A stretch of DNA of 19,454 nucleotides, taken from assembly GCA_966186435.1 (NCBI GenBank), contig CBIFWW010000056.1, positions 1 through 19,454 of the forward strand. Reading direction: 5' to 3'. Source of the stretch: CBIFWW01 sp966186435. Its GTDB lineage: Bacteria; Pseudomonadota; Gammaproteobacteria; Enterobacterales; Enterobacteriaceae. The notes beneath the pieces were generated by a model, which saw nothing but the letters and a program-made list of their open reading frames with translations, searched no databases and had not been told where the DNA came from. Below are positions 1-9,287 of this stretch, piece after piece. How positions within the stretch are numbered: the stretch's first letter is position 1; each line of letters starts with the position of its first letter. The position numbers and the translations under genes were made by a program.

Positions 1-768
1 TCTGAAGAGATTGCTACCCAATTGGCAGTTAAGCTGAAGGCCGAGAAGATGATTGGCTTCTGTTCTTCCCAGGGCGTTATCGATGAAATGGGGCAAATTA
101 TCTCCGAGCTATTCCCCAATGAAGCCCAACAGCGGGTAGAAACCCTGGAAGCCAATGGTGATTACCAATCCGGTACGGTGCGCTTTCTGCGCGGGGCGGT
201 AAAAGCCTGCCGCAGCGGGGTGCGCCGTTGTCATCTGATTAGTTACCAGGAAGACGGCGCACTGTTGCAGGAGTTGTTCTCTCGCGACGGTATCGGGACC
301 CAGATCGTGATGGAGAGCGCCGAACAGATCCGCCGCGCCACCATTAACGACATTGGTGGGATCCTCGATCTGATCAGCCCCCTTGAACAGCAAGGGATCC
401 TGGTGCGCCGCTCCCGTGAGCAACTGGAGATGGAGATCGATAAATTCACCATTATCCAGCGCGACAACATGACCATTGCCTGTGCCGCGCTCTATCCATT
501 CCCGGAGGAGAAAATCGGTGAGATGGCTTGCGTGGCGGTGCACCCGGACTACCGCAGCTCCTCCCGGGGGGAGGTGCTGTTGGATCGCATTGCCCTCCAG
601 GCGAAACAAAGTGGGCTGGAAAAACTGTTCGTTTTAACCACCCGCAGCATTCACTGGTTCCAGGAGCGTGGCTTTACCCCGGTCGATATCGAACTGCTGC
701 CAGAGAGCAAAAAGCAGATGTACAACTACCAGCGCCGCTCCAAGGTTCTAATGGCCGACCTGGCCTGA
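1..768 (+). CDS. argA: N-acetylglutamate synthase (amino-acid N-acetyltransferase), 3' part
   Basis: This is the C-terminal 255 codons of ArgA, which transfers acetyl from acetyl-CoA to glutamate in the first committed step of arginine synthesis in the cytoplasm. The frame is open from base 1, so the gene is cut by the window edge. The TTG at 22 is internal, not a start. Compared with the 443-residue E. coli protein, about 188 N-terminal residues are missing, including most of the amino-acid-kinase-like domain that binds the feedback inhibitor arginine. The visible part holds the end of that domain (motif FLRGAVKACRSGVRRCHLI, about 184-240) and a complete GNAT acetyltransferase domain (about 322-740). 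The acetyl-CoA loop is VAVHPDYRSSSRGE at about 531-572. The stop TGA at 766-768 lies 3 nt from the end of the convergent recD. The promoter and any ArgR boxes are outside the window. Confidence 0.97.
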   Translation, partial: SEEIATQLAVKLKAEKMIGFCSSQGVIDEMGQIISELFPNEAQQRVETLEANGDYQSGTVRFLRGAVKACRSGVRRCHLISYQEDGALLQELFSRDGIGTQIVMESAEQIRRATINDIGGILDLISPLEQQGILVRRSREQLEMEIDKFTIIQRDNMTIACAALYPFPEEKIGEMACVAVHPDYRSSSRGEVLLDRIALQAKQSGLEKLFVLTTRSIHWFQERGFTPVDIELLPESKKQMYNYQRRSKVLMADLA

Positions 769-771
769 TGC

Positions 772-2601
772 TTACTGGCGGCTGAAAATGGCCGCCAGCC
801 CGCTACGCCGCTCGGTGCCCTGGGTAATGGCATGGAATAACACTTTGCGGTCGGCGTACATCGACAGCTGCTTACGGGCGCGGGTGATGGCGGTGTACAC
901 CAGTTCACGCGTGACCACTGGCGAAAATCTATCCGGCAACACCAGGGCAGCATGATTAAACTCAGAACCTTGGGATTTATGCACCGTCATCACCCAGGCC
1001 GTGTCATGGGCAGGCAGGCGGTTTGGCAACACTGACTTAATCGTGCCATCGGGTAATGGGAACCACACCCTGATCCCCTGGCCGCGATCCAGTGCCACGC
1101 CAATATCCCCATTAAACAGCCCCAGGGCGCTATCGTTAGTGGAGATCATCACCGGGCGGCCTTCATACCAGCGGGAGCCGGGCGAGGGAGTGGCCACTTT
1201 GCGCTGCTGCTGCATTAATTGCTCCAGCCGCTGGTTTAACCCTTCCACCCCGAATGGCCCGGCACGTAGGGCGCATAATAGCTGGAACTGGCTAAAGGCT
1301 TTTAGGATTTCATCGGGGCTGGCCTTGGCGGCCACTTGATCCAGGTAGTATTGATACCCCTGAAGCGCATCCTGAATCATCTGGCGGTAATCAGCCCCGT
1401 CCAGCACCGGCTTAAGCAGTAGATCCTGATGATCGGCGTCGAGGATCTGCTCCACGGATCGCCGGTCGTTACGGTTTACCGCCGCCGCCAGCAGCCCGAT
1501 GCCGGAATACCCGTCAAAACGGTAGCTTTTGCGTAGCAGGGCCAGGCTATCGCCCAATACCGTGGTGATACCCTCTCCCGGGGGAATGTCATAGCCGGTG
1601 AGGCGGGAGAGCTGCCCGGCGCGGGCCGGGCTGTAGCCCTGGTTAACAAACTGGCACAGATCCCCTAATACCGCCCCGGCTTCTACTGAGGCCAGCTGGT
1701 CACGGTCCCCGAGGAAAATCACCCGCGCATGGGGGACCAACGCTTCCACCAGCCTGGCCATCATAGGTAAATCAACCATTGAGGCTTCATCCACCACTAA
1801 TACGTCCAAGTGGAGCGGGTTCCCGGCGTGATAGCGCAGCTTCTGGCTACCGGGCTGTGCGCCTAATAGGCGGTGCAGGGTGCTGGCATCAGAAGGCACC
1901 AGCCGTTTCTGTTCTTCGGTCAACGGCAATTGTTGCATTGCCGCCCCTAGCGATTCCGTCAACCGGGCCGCCGCTTTGCCGGTGGGGGCCGCCAGTTGGA
2001 TCCGCAATGGTGCATCACTCAGCTGAATCAATGCCGCCAGCAGTTTTGCCACGGTGGTGGTTTTACCGGTGCCGGGGCCACCGGAGATCACCGAAGTGGA
2101 ACGGGTTAGCGCCACCGCGGCTGCCACCTTCTGCCAGTCAACGCCCTGGATTGCGTTAAACAGGTTGTTTAACACCGTAGTGATTTTCGATTCATCACTG
2201 GTTAATGCGGCGCTTTCCCGCTGGAAAAAAGCCGCCACCGTGCGTTCATCACGCCACATCCGGTGCAGATAGAGGTTACCCTCAGCCAGCTTTAAAGGCG
2301 TAGCATCCTCCCCCTCGCTGACTGCGCCGCCCGCCAGTAGCAGAGTATGCCAGTCGCCCTGAATTGCCGCCGCGGAAAAGAGCGCTGCCGCCCGCTCCGG
2401 ATGGCGAGGGAAGCTCATGCCATGGGACAAACGTGACAGCGGTAAGCACACGTGACCTTCCCCGGCATCCCGGCTCACCAGCGCTGCCGCCAGCATCAGC
2501 GCCGGTTGATTATTACCCGCCACCATATTAGCAAACTGAATATCCAGCGAGCGCAATATCCCTTCCTCCACCGCCAGCTGTAATTGCTCCATCATGCTCA
2601 T
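772..2601 (-). CDS. recD: RecBCD alpha subunit, 5'-3' helicase RecD
   Basis: This 609-residue protein (E. coli 608) is the fast 5'-3' motor of the RecBCD enzyme. It also controls the change in nuclease activity at Chi. It is a superfamily 1B helicase with all the expected motifs: Walker A GGPGTGKT (174-181, K180), Walker B DEAS (271-274), motif III GDRDQLASVEAG (298-309), motif IV LRKSYRF (356-362), motif V TVHKSQGSEF (539-548) and motif VI VYTAITRAR (568-576). The N-terminal region of about 120 residues corresponds to the part that docks on RecC and is the least conserved. The ATG at 2601 overlaps the recB stop in an ATGA arrangement, which implies translational coupling. An in-frame ATG at 2595 is the only near alternative. 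The gene ends 3 nt from argA. Confidence 0.97.
   Translation of the reverse strand: MSMMEQLQLAVEEGILRSLDIQFANMVAGNNQPALMLAAALVSRDAGEGHVCLPLSRLSHGMSFPRHPERAAALFSAAAIQGDWHTLLLAGGAVSEGEDATPLKLAEGNLYLHRMWRDERTVAAFFQRESAALTSDESKITTVLNNLFNAIQGVDWQKVAAAVALTRSTSVISGGPGTGKTTTVAKLLAALIQLSDAPLRIQLAAPTGKAAARLTESLGAAMQQLPLTEEQKRLVPSDASTLHRLLGAQPGSQKLRYHAGNPLHLDVLVVDEASMVDLPMMARLVEALVPHARVIFLGDRDQLASVEAGAVLGDLCQFVNQGYSPARAGQLSRLTGYDIPPGEGITTVLGDSLALLRKSYRFDGYSGIGLLAAAVNRNDRRSVEQILDADHQDLLLKPVLDGADYRQMIQDALQGYQYYLDQVAAKASPDEILKAFSQFQLLCALRAGPFGVEGLNQRLEQLMQQQRKVATPSPGSRWYEGRPVMISTNDSALGLFNGDIGVALDRGQGIRVWFPLPDGTIKSVLPNRLPAHDTAWVMTVHKSQGSEFNHAALVLPDRFSPVVTRELVYTAITRARKQLSMYADRKVLFHAITQGTERRSGLAAIFSRQ
775..798. 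other. 8-bp stem-loop at the argA/recD convergence
   Basis: CTGGCGGC (775-782) and GCCGCCAG (791-798) form a perfect 8-bp inverted repeat around an 8-nt loop. It begins 6 nt after the argA stop and lies inside the last codons of recD. Neither strand has a T-run after it, so it is not a canonical intrinsic terminator. It could protect or define the 3' ends of both transcripts, or simply be coding sequence. Confidence 0.4.
1746..1753 (-). other. Chi octamer GCTGGTGG
   Basis: Exact E. coli-type Chi sequence on the minus strand, inside recD. The local RecC keeps the known Chi-reading residues, so it is probably functional, although a single octamer can occur by chance. Confidence 0.6.
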
Positions 2602-5600
2602 AGTACTGGCACCCCTTCAAACAGTTCACTCATGGCTTCTACAAATTCAGCCGAGGGCCGGGTGCTGAACACCCCCTGGCCTGGCTCGCCGTCTGCGGCC
2701 CCGCGCAGGAACAGATAAATCACCCCGCCGAAATGGGTATCGTAGTCATAATCAGCAATGCGGTGGCGCAAATAGCGGTGCAGCGCCAGGGTATAGAGTT
2801 GATATTGCAGGTCATAGCGATGGGTCTGCATGGCTGCGGCCATCGCCTCCGGGGTATAAAATTCACTGTTTTCACCTAGCCAGTTAGATTTGTAATCCAG
2901 CAGGTAGTAGCGCCCTTCCCAGCGGAATACCAGATCAATAAAACCTTTGAGCATGCCGCGCACCTGATAAAAATCCAGCGGTGGGCAGCCAGCAGAAAGC
3001 GGGTCATTGGCACGTATTAGCGCATCCAGTTTGTTGGACTGAAGTGCCTCAGTGATTGGCAGATAAAAGGCCAGTTCTACCTGTGTATCCGCCGGTGAAA
3101 GCTGGTTCAGGCAGATGCCGTCCGGGGTCAGCGGTGCGGCCAGCACTTGCTCCAGCCAGCCCTGCAAAACCGGGAGCCAGACCAAATCAAAGCCGTGTTT
3201 TTGTAGCAGCGCTTCCAGCCACTGCTCATCCACCGGTTGGGTAAAATCGATCCCTTCAAACAGGCTGTGGAGGAAGGTGCCCGGAGCCGCCCCACGGGGG
3301 AAGGTATGGGCATTAAACTGCGGTTCAGGGGCAACCCCTTGTTCCCCGGCGGCGTCCATATCCAGGCGCGGCACCCATTCCACAGCATCACGAGTGCCAT
3401 GCTGCTGGAGGCCAGAATAACTGGTCACCCGCCAGTCATCATTAGGGCTACGGGATACGCGGCAGGCAGACAATGCATCGAAGGGAGTCACAACCGGCTG
3501 CCATGGCTCCAGAACCAGTGGTTTAACAGGTTCTACCTCCAGCCCGGATTGTGCCAGCGCCTGTTCCAGCTCTTCCCCGGTGAGGGCTTCGCCCTTTTGT
3601 AGCAGATAGCCAAGGCCGCTCAAATGGAAATCCGACGGCCCTTTTTTGCCGCGGTTGCCGCGGAATAATGGTGCAATCCCCAGGCTGCAATGCCAGATGG
3701 AACGGGTCAGCGCCACATACAGCAAACGCAAATCCTCCGCCAGGCGTTCTTCTTCCGCCAACGTCATACTGGTTTCATCCCCGGCCAGATCGAGCAGCGT
3801 TTCATAGGTGCTACGGTCATGATAGAGAGCCTGTGCTTGGGCGCGATAGCTGGCGATAAACGGCAAGCAGACGATGGCGTATTCCAGCCCTTTAGATTTG
3901 TGGATGGTGACCACCTGCACCAGGTGCTTGTCACTTTCCAGCCTGAGCTGCTGGCTAGAGGCATTGGTATCCGGCTCGGCGATATGTTGGGCCAGCCAAC
4001 GCACTAGGCCATGTTCACTATCCAGCTGGACGGCAGCCTCCTGCAACAGTTCGCTAATATGCAAAATATCGGTTAGACGGCGTTCGCCGCCAGGGGTGGC
4101 AAGAATATTCTCGGCAATCTGGCGGCGGGACAGCATCATTCTGAGCATCGGCATCACGCCCCGGCGCAGCCATATCTGATGATAGTCATGGAACTCTTCC
4201 ACCAGGCTATCCCAGGCCGTTTCATTCTGATTAAGACCATCAATGGCCGCGGCATCCAGCCCAATCAGGCTGGTAGCAATGGCGCTACGCAGCGTGGCTT
4301 CGTGCTCAGGGGTTAAGGCTGCTTGCAAAATGGCGAGAATTTCACGGGCCTCCGGCGTGATAAAGACGCTATCCCGGTTGGACAGATAGACCGACTGAAT
4401 ATTTAGCGCCGACAACGCATCGCGTATTAAAGCGGCTTCACCCCGGCTGCGCACCAGCACGGTAATATCCGCCGCACTCACCGGCTTGGGTTTGTCGCCT
4501 TTGCTCAGGGTGGCCGTGCCCGCTTGCCCGGCACTAAGCCAGTCACGGATTTGCCCGGCACAGCGGGTAGCCATGGCTTGTTGGTACTCACTTACCCCCA
4601 CGCCATCGCCAGGTATCGTCCACAGCGTTAATGCTGGCTGAACCACGCCATCCACTTCAAAACGCAGCCCCTGATTTTTGGCTGCTGACTTCACCGGCAG
4701 GAAGGGAATATCGCGGAACAAAAAAGGATTCTCCACCAGGCCAAACACCTGATTTACCGCCTCAATCATGGCCGGGGACGAACGCCAGTTGGTGTCTAAT
4801 GTATAGTGGGCGCTTACTTCTTTACGGGCCTTCATATAAGTGAAGATATCGGCACCGCGGAAGGCATAGATGGCTTGTTTAGGGTCCCCGATAAGCAGCA
4901 GCACGGTTTCCGGCTGGTTAATATACAGCCGGTTAAAAATGCGATATTGCTGGGGGTCAGTATCCTGGAATTCATCGATCATCGCCGCCGGGTAGCGGCT
5001 GCGGATCGCTTGCGCCAGCGCCGGGCCGGACGGCAGGCGTAGCGCATCATCGAGGCGGCTAAGCATGTCGTCAAAGCCCAGTTCCGCCCGCTTGCGTTTC
5101 TCATTCGCCACGGTGTAGCGGATCTCGGCGATGGCCCGGGCCATCATCAAATCGCGCAGGCTGAGCGGCTCCGCCAAGAGTTGCTCGATGGCGCTAAACA
5201 GAGGATGGCGGGGGACCTCACCCTTTTTGGTTTTCTCATCAAGGAAGGATTGGGCAAACTTTGCCAGGGCATCCGGCAAGGCGTAGGAAGCCGTCGGCTC
5301 AGTGGCCCACTGCCCTACTTTCTCCAGCCAGTTAGGCAGGTTTTTACTGCTGAAACTGCGTTTATCAACGCCTGAAGTGCTTATCAGCGGGCCAATTTCT
5401 GCCGCAGCTGCTAACCATTGGGCTTTAATCTCATCAATGCGCTGGACGATTTTCTCGTGGCGCTGGGCCAAGGTTTCATCATCCCTGGGCGCTTGTTTCA
5501 GGCGCGGCGCATCACCCTGCAAATAGCTGCGCACGTCGCGTAATAGCGCCTGCGGGCCGCTCCAGATTTCACTTACCGCCCGGGCAATGGACTTTTCCAG

Positions 5601-6125
5601 GGGGTAACAATGACGCCGCCAGAAGTCGGCGCTGGCCTGCTGGAATAACGCACTTTCATCCTCAATCAGCTGTTGTTCAAACAACATGCCGGATTCGAAA
5701 GCATTAAGGTTTAGCATTCGCTGGCAGAAACCGTGGATGGTGAAAATAGCCGCTTCGTCCATCTGGCGTTCCGCCAGCAGCAGCGTCCGCGCCGCCTGGG
5801 CTTTGTCGAGGATTTGCGCCAGCATCTGGCTGAGCAGCGGGTCATCGGCGTGGTTACGAATACAGGCAATGCGCAGGGCGTGGATATTGGCACGAATACG
5901 GCCCCGGAGTTCTTCCGTGGCCGCTTCGGTAAAGGTCACCACCAGCAGCTCTTCTACCCCTAAAGGGCGGGGAAAGGCAGTTTCACCGCCTAACCCCAGT
6001 AGCAACCGCAGGTATAGCGCCGCGATGGTGTAGGTTTTCCCGGTGCCGGCAGAGGCTTCGATAAGCCTCGCCCCCTGGAGCGGCAGTAACAGCGGTTCAA
6101 GGGGCTGCGCGGTCATCTCGGTCAT
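2598..6125 (-). CDS. recB: RecBCD beta subunit, 3'-5' helicase and nuclease RecB
   Basis: This 1175-residue protein (E. coli 1180) carries the slower 3'-5' motor and the only nuclease site of RecBCD, and loads RecA after Chi. The N-terminal superfamily 1A helicase shows Walker A EASAGTGKT (23-31, K30), the FTEAAT motif (65-70), Walker B DEFQDTD (384-390) and GDPKQAIYAFRGAD (413-426). Further on are VTIHKSKGLEY and LLYVALTRS. The C-terminal nuclease domain keeps the metal-binding aspartates D1064 (in GFIDL) and D1077, plus K1079, in LLDYKSNWLG. These match E. coli D1067, D1080 and K1082 with the same 13-residue spacing. The ATG at 6125 lies 1 nt after the ptrA stop. An AAAGAG sequence 8 nt upstream, inside the end of ptrA, probably serves as its ribosome site. 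The stop overlaps the recD start by 4 nt. Confidence 0.98.
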   Translation of the reverse strand: MTEMTAQPLEPLLLPLQGARLIEASAGTGKTYTIAALYLRLLLGLGGETAFPRPLGVEELLVVTFTEAATEELRGRIRANIHALRIACIRNHADDPLLSQMLAQILDKAQAARTLLLAERQMDEAAIFTIHGFCQRMLNLNAFESGMLFEQQLIEDESALFQQASADFWRRHCYPLEKSIARAVSEIWSGPQALLRDVRSYLQGDAPRLKQAPRDDETLAQRHEKIVQRIDEIKAQWLAAAAEIGPLISTSGVDKRSFSSKNLPNWLEKVGQWATEPTASYALPDALAKFAQSFLDEKTKKGEVPRHPLFSAIEQLLAEPLSLRDLMMARAIAEIRYTVANEKRKRAELGFDDMLSRLDDALRLPSGPALAQAIRSRYPAAMIDEFQDTDPQQYRIFNRLYINQPETVLLLIGDPKQAIYAFRGADIFTYMKARKEVSAHYTLDTNWRSSPAMIEAVNQVFGLVENPFLFRDIPFLPVKSAAKNQGLRFEVDGVVQPALTLWTIPGDGVGVSEYQQAMATRCAGQIRDWLSAGQAGTATLSKGDKPKPVSAADITVLVRSRGEAALIRDALSALNIQSVYLSNRDSVFITPEAREILAILQAALTPEHEATLRSAIATSLIGLDAAAIDGLNQNETAWDSLVEEFHDYHQIWLRRGVMPMLRMMLSRRQIAENILATPGGERRLTDILHISELLQEAAVQLDSEHGLVRWLAQHIAEPDTNASSQQLRLESDKHLVQVVTIHKSKGLEYAIVCLPFIASYRAQAQALYHDRSTYETLLDLAGDETSMTLAEEERLAEDLRLLYVALTRSIWHCSLGIAPLFRGNRGKKGPSDFHLSGLGYLLQKGEALTGEELEQALAQSGLEVEPVKPLVLEPWQPVVTPFDALSACRVSRSPNDDWRVTSYSGLQQHGTRDAVEWVPRLDMDAAGEQGVAPEPQFNAHTFPRGAAPGTFLHSLFEGIDFTQPVDEQWLEALLQKHGFDLVWLPVLQGWLEQVLAAPLTPDGICLNQLSPADTQVELAFYLPITEALQSNKLDALIRANDPLSAGCPPLDFYQVRGMLKGFIDLVFRWEGRYYLLDYKSNWLGENSEFYTPEAMAAAMQTHRYDLQYQLYTLALHRYLRHRIADYDYDTHFGGVIYLFLRGAADGEPGQGVFSTRPSAEFVEAMSELFEGVPVL
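5939..5946 (-). other. Chi octamer GCTGGTGG
   Basis: Exact Chi sequence on the minus strand, inside the 5' part of recB. Confidence 0.6.
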
Positions 6126-6126
6126 G

Positions 6127-9009
6127 TTAATCGCTCTTTATTGGCATCGTTTTTTGCAGGTCGCTGACATTGTCCCAGCGCTTCCAACCTTTAGGTGTGG
6201 CAATAGCCGCCTGGCCTTTGTGGCTGCCAGAAATTTGCGACAATATCGCCATTCCCTGACGTTGCACCACCGCCTGGTGGAAGAAGTCCGCCAGCTTTTG
6301 TGGGGTCAACAGCTTAATTTGGCTGATGATTTTATCACGGGAATCAAAGTTCAGGTTAGCCCGGTCAAAATCCTGGCTCAGACGGGCCGCCTCTTCAGAC
6401 AAGGTTTGCGGCGCCTGAAGCATTTGATTAATCAATGCTTGCTGAGTTTGAGTGAAAACTTTCGGGTCTATTTCGCGCAGGCGTTTCTCCGCCGTCGGGA
6501 AGAAGGCCTGATAGCGGCCCCACAGGTAGTCCGGCTGCTTATCGCTGCTTTGCAGCAGGAAGCCCATCCCCCACTGGCGGCCTACGGACATCGGGAAGGC
6601 AAATACCGCATAGCCGAGCTGCTCTTGAGTACGCAACTGGGTGTAGAACCAGGGCTGAATGATCTGCGCCAGCATATTGCTGTAAGCTGCACTGGTGCTT
6701 TCATCAAAACCGGTAGGGACAAACACCGCCGCCAGGGCTGAATCGGTGCTGCTTCCGGGTTTTTCGAACACCACCCGCTGGGCTTTATCCACCACCACGT
6801 CTTTATTACGGCACCATTCTGTGCCCTTGGTGGCTAAATCCTGCTGGATTTCATGGGCCAGAGTTTTGACCTTATCTTCCTCAATATTGCCGATGGCTAA
6901 GAACTCAGGCCGGGCATCCTGGCGCAAGTTATCGCGGTACTGCTTTACGTCATCCACGGTGATGGAAGGCAGCAGCGCCCGGCGCGCTTCGCGGGCGAAA
7001 TACGGCACCTGGGATAACATTTGCACCGGCATGATGGCCTGGTCGAAGGCTTTACCTTTGTCTGCGGAATCCAGCATCTGGGCATACCAGGACTTAGCCT
7101 GTGCCAGGGTGGCTTCATCAGGGGTGTAGGAGAAGTACCCCTTAAGCAGCGCCCGAAGCAGGTCTGGCAGGTGCTGGGTGTAACCATTGGCGTTAACCAT
7201 CAAACCGCTGTTGGCATTAGAAGAGAAGCTGATCCCGCCAATGGAGGCCTGGTTGCTTAACTCATCCAGCGCCAGCCCCGCCATATAATCGTTTAAGGCA
7301 AACATCACCTGGCTCTTGGCGCTGTCCATCGCCTTAGGATTACGCAGCACCACGGTGATATCAGATTTCGGCTCATTGGCAAACTTCTCGCTCGGCATGT
7401 ACATCACCCGCAAGTTTGGCTCATCCACCACCAGTTCAGGGTGGGCATAGTGTTTCGCCGGTTTGATCAGGGTGAAGTCATCGGGGATATAGGGGTTCGG
7501 CGCAGGCAGCGATAACTGAATACCCTGTGCCTGTTTATTCCATTTATCAAAAGTCGCCGCCGGGATTTTATCCACCTGGTAAGGGGCATCCACAAAATAG
7601 GCGGTTTTATTATTCGGCTCCTGCGGGCTGATATACCAGATGCGGGCGTTTTGTGGCGTCATCATGGCCAGGCGCGCATTAACCGCATCGGCATCAAACT
7701 TATCGGCAATATTGACCGCATCCAGGGTATGGACCACTGGCACGCGGATCATGGTGTCAGCCAGCCACTCTACGTAGTCCATATCGCGGGTGATTGAAGG
7801 ATAGCGGAAGTCGAGATCCAGCACGTGGGCCAGCTCATCGAAATAACGCTTATCCACCCCATTCTGGCGCAGCAGATTAAGATAGCTAAAGATGGCGCTG
7901 ACCACGGCATCGCGATCGGCCAGCCCTTTGTCAGTCAAAGAGACAGAAATAGCGAACACGCCGCTATTACCGGTTACCGCTGGGTCAGAGCTGGCACGGA
8001 TGCTATCGGCCAGGCCTTGCTTTTGCAGCCAGTCAGAAAGGGTATTTTGAGTACGGTTATCAATCATGTAACCGATCAATTCATCGGTTTTGCTGCGGAA
8101 TTTATCGCTATTGTTTTCGATACGGAATTCAACCCGCAGCACTTTACGCGGCTGAGCCGGGACGTAATGGATCACTATCCCCTGTTGGGCGGGCGTCACC
8201 ACCGGCACAGTAATATCCGGCTTTTGAATATTTTTGTTTGGCACCCGGCCATAGGTTTCAGCGGCGATGTTGGCTAACTCGGGCAGCGGCTTGTTGCTGT
8301 AGATCACCGCCTTCATCAGATTGGCTGAATACCAGGTATCACGGAAGTGCACTAGGGCATCGTGCAGTTTGCTGCCCGGCTTGTCGCGCAGGGTGTCCAG
8401 GTTACCACCAGAGAAACGAGAGCCTGGGTGGGCCGGGTTTATTGTTTCAGCGCTAACCTGGGCCATACGCATACCATCCCGTGAGCGGGCCATGGTCAGC
8501 TCGGCATTCACTGCATTACGTTCACGTTCGGCGTATTCAGGGGCGAGGTTTGGTTGGGCCAGGGCATCGGCAAGCCGATCCACCGCCGGGGCCAGCGCAT
8601 CGTTTTCCACTTCCAGATAATAGGCTGTGCGATAAGGCGCGGTACTGGCGTTGTGGCTGCCACCGTGCATTTTCAGGAATTCAGAGAGGCTGTCTGGCTC
8701 AGGGTATTTTTTTGACCCCATCAGCGTCATATGTTCAAGGTAGTGGGCCAACCCCAGATGATTATCCGGATCCTCAAGGGAGCCAACGGGCAGTACCAGC
8801 GCGGAAAGGGATTTCACGGCCTGAGGGTCGTTGACCAAAAGCACAACCATGCCGTTATCGAGGGTTATCGCCTGATATTGACGGTTGTCTTTGTCACTTT
8901 TGCGGATGGTATCCTGAAGGGGCTTCCAACCCGTGTCGGCCTGACTTAATGGTGCCCAGAGGGCGAACAACAAGAAAAGCGATTTAATCCAGATGCTACA
9001 TTTCGGCAT
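6127..9009 (-). CDS. ptrA: Periplasmic protease III (pitrilysin), M16 zinc metallopeptidase
   Basis: This 960-residue protein (E. coli 962) is an exported M16A peptidase that cleaves small polypeptides in the periplasm. It starts with a typical Sec signal peptide: basic MPKCSIWIK, a hydrophobic core, and predicted cleavage after LSQA (A24). The inverted zinc site HYLEH gives H89, E92 and H93, and the third ligand is E170 in ERERNAVNAE. These match E. coli H88, E91, H92 and E169. The rest is the usual set of M16 half-domains, including the C-terminal EQLGYAVFAFP region. The ATG at 9009 has GAGG 7 nt upstream. The gene sits between recC and recB and reaches to within 1 nt of recB, yet its periplasmic location gives no obvious role in recombination. 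The association is conserved in enterobacteria. Confidence 0.98.
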   Translation of the reverse strand: MPKCSIWIKSLFLLFALWAPLSQADTGWKPLQDTIRKSDKDNRQYQAITLDNGMVVLLVNDPQAVKSLSALVLPVGSLEDPDNHLGLAHYLEHMTLMGSKKYPEPDSLSEFLKMHGGSHNASTAPYRTAYYLEVENDALAPAVDRLADALAQPNLAPEYAERERNAVNAELTMARSRDGMRMAQVSAETINPAHPGSRFSGGNLDTLRDKPGSKLHDALVHFRDTWYSANLMKAVIYSNKPLPELANIAAETYGRVPNKNIQKPDITVPVVTPAQQGIVIHYVPAQPRKVLRVEFRIENNSDKFRSKTDELIGYMIDNRTQNTLSDWLQKQGLADSIRASSDPAVTGNSGVFAISVSLTDKGLADRDAVVSAIFSYLNLLRQNGVDKRYFDELAHVLDLDFRYPSITRDMDYVEWLADTMIRVPVVHTLDAVNIADKFDADAVNARLAMMTPQNARIWYISPQEPNNKTAYFVDAPYQVDKIPAATFDKWNKQAQGIQLSLPAPNPYIPDDFTLIKPAKHYAHPELVVDEPNLRVMYMPSEKFANEPKSDITVVLRNPKAMDSAKSQVMFALNDYMAGLALDELSNQASIGGISFSSNANSGLMVNANGYTQHLPDLLRALLKGYFSYTPDEATLAQAKSWYAQMLDSADKGKAFDQAIMPVQMLSQVPYFAREARRALLPSITVDDVKQYRDNLRQDARPEFLAIGNIEEDKVKTLAHEIQQDLATKGTEWCRNKDVVVDKAQRVVFEKPGSSTDSALAAVFVPTGFDESTSAAYSNMLAQIIQPWFYTQLRTQEQLGYAVFAFPMSVGRQWGMGFLLQSSDKQPDYLWGRYQAFFPTAEKRLREIDPKVFTQTQQALINQMLQAPQTLSEEAARLSQDFDRANLNFDSRDKIISQIKLLTPQKLADFFHQAVVQRQGMAILSQISGSHKGQAAIATPKGWKRWDNVSDLQKTMPIKSD

Positions 9010-9287
9010 TCACAAACCTCACCATCACTTACTGCTTACGCCAATCATCACTAACAAATCCACTAGCAGGTAGCTTCAGATCACTGATTTACAAGGATAA
9101 ACCGGGGTTTTCCCTGCTCTTTTTATTCAGGTGGAATGGGTATCCACTCCCCCGATGTATGTTGTGTTGTACTACCTGGGATAACTGAAGGCGAACACTT
9201 TTGCCTGCCAGTCCGCAATAGGTACCGCCCGTTGCGCGCGCATAATAATTCACGGTTCTTTGCTGTTCAATTTTTAACCAAAATGAA
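9010..9287. other. Non-coding recC-ptrA interval
   Basis: This 278-nt gap is the longest fully enclosed gap in the window. Read on the minus strand it holds no convincing recC terminator. A sigma70-like promoter lies near its recC end, and a leader of about 225 nt leads to ptrA. A hairpin-capable sequence lies at 9189-9206 (AGGC.AA/TT.GCCT). The only T-rich hairpin-like element (about 9103-9125) points the other way and is weak. I found no credible ORF with a ribosome site. Confidence 0.7.
9242..9270 (-). promoter_or_regulatory. Probable sigma70 promoter for ptrA-recB-recD
   Basis: On the minus strand, TTGAAC (9270-9265) and TATTAT (9247-9242) are separated by 17 nt. They match the -35 and -10 consensus at 4 of 6 and 5 of 6 positions, with ideal spacing. 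Transcription would start near 9235, about 225 nt before the ptrA ATG. The -35 lies 18 nt downstream of the recC stop. Read-through from recC is also likely because no terminator separates them. Confidence 0.55.

Noticed and set aside
109..609. 166-codon minus-strand frame inside argA
   Set aside because: Antisense to argA, with a composition that looks like translated complement and no known domain.
6043..6741. 232-codon plus-strand frame across the recB/ptrA junction
   Set aside because: Antisense to two firmly identified genes, with no recognisable product. Long antisense frames are common in GC-rich coding DNA.
9103..9125. T-rich hairpin-like element pointing rightward between recC and ptrA
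   Set aside because: The stem is only 3-4 bp and no plus-strand gene precedes it. Not a credible terminator.
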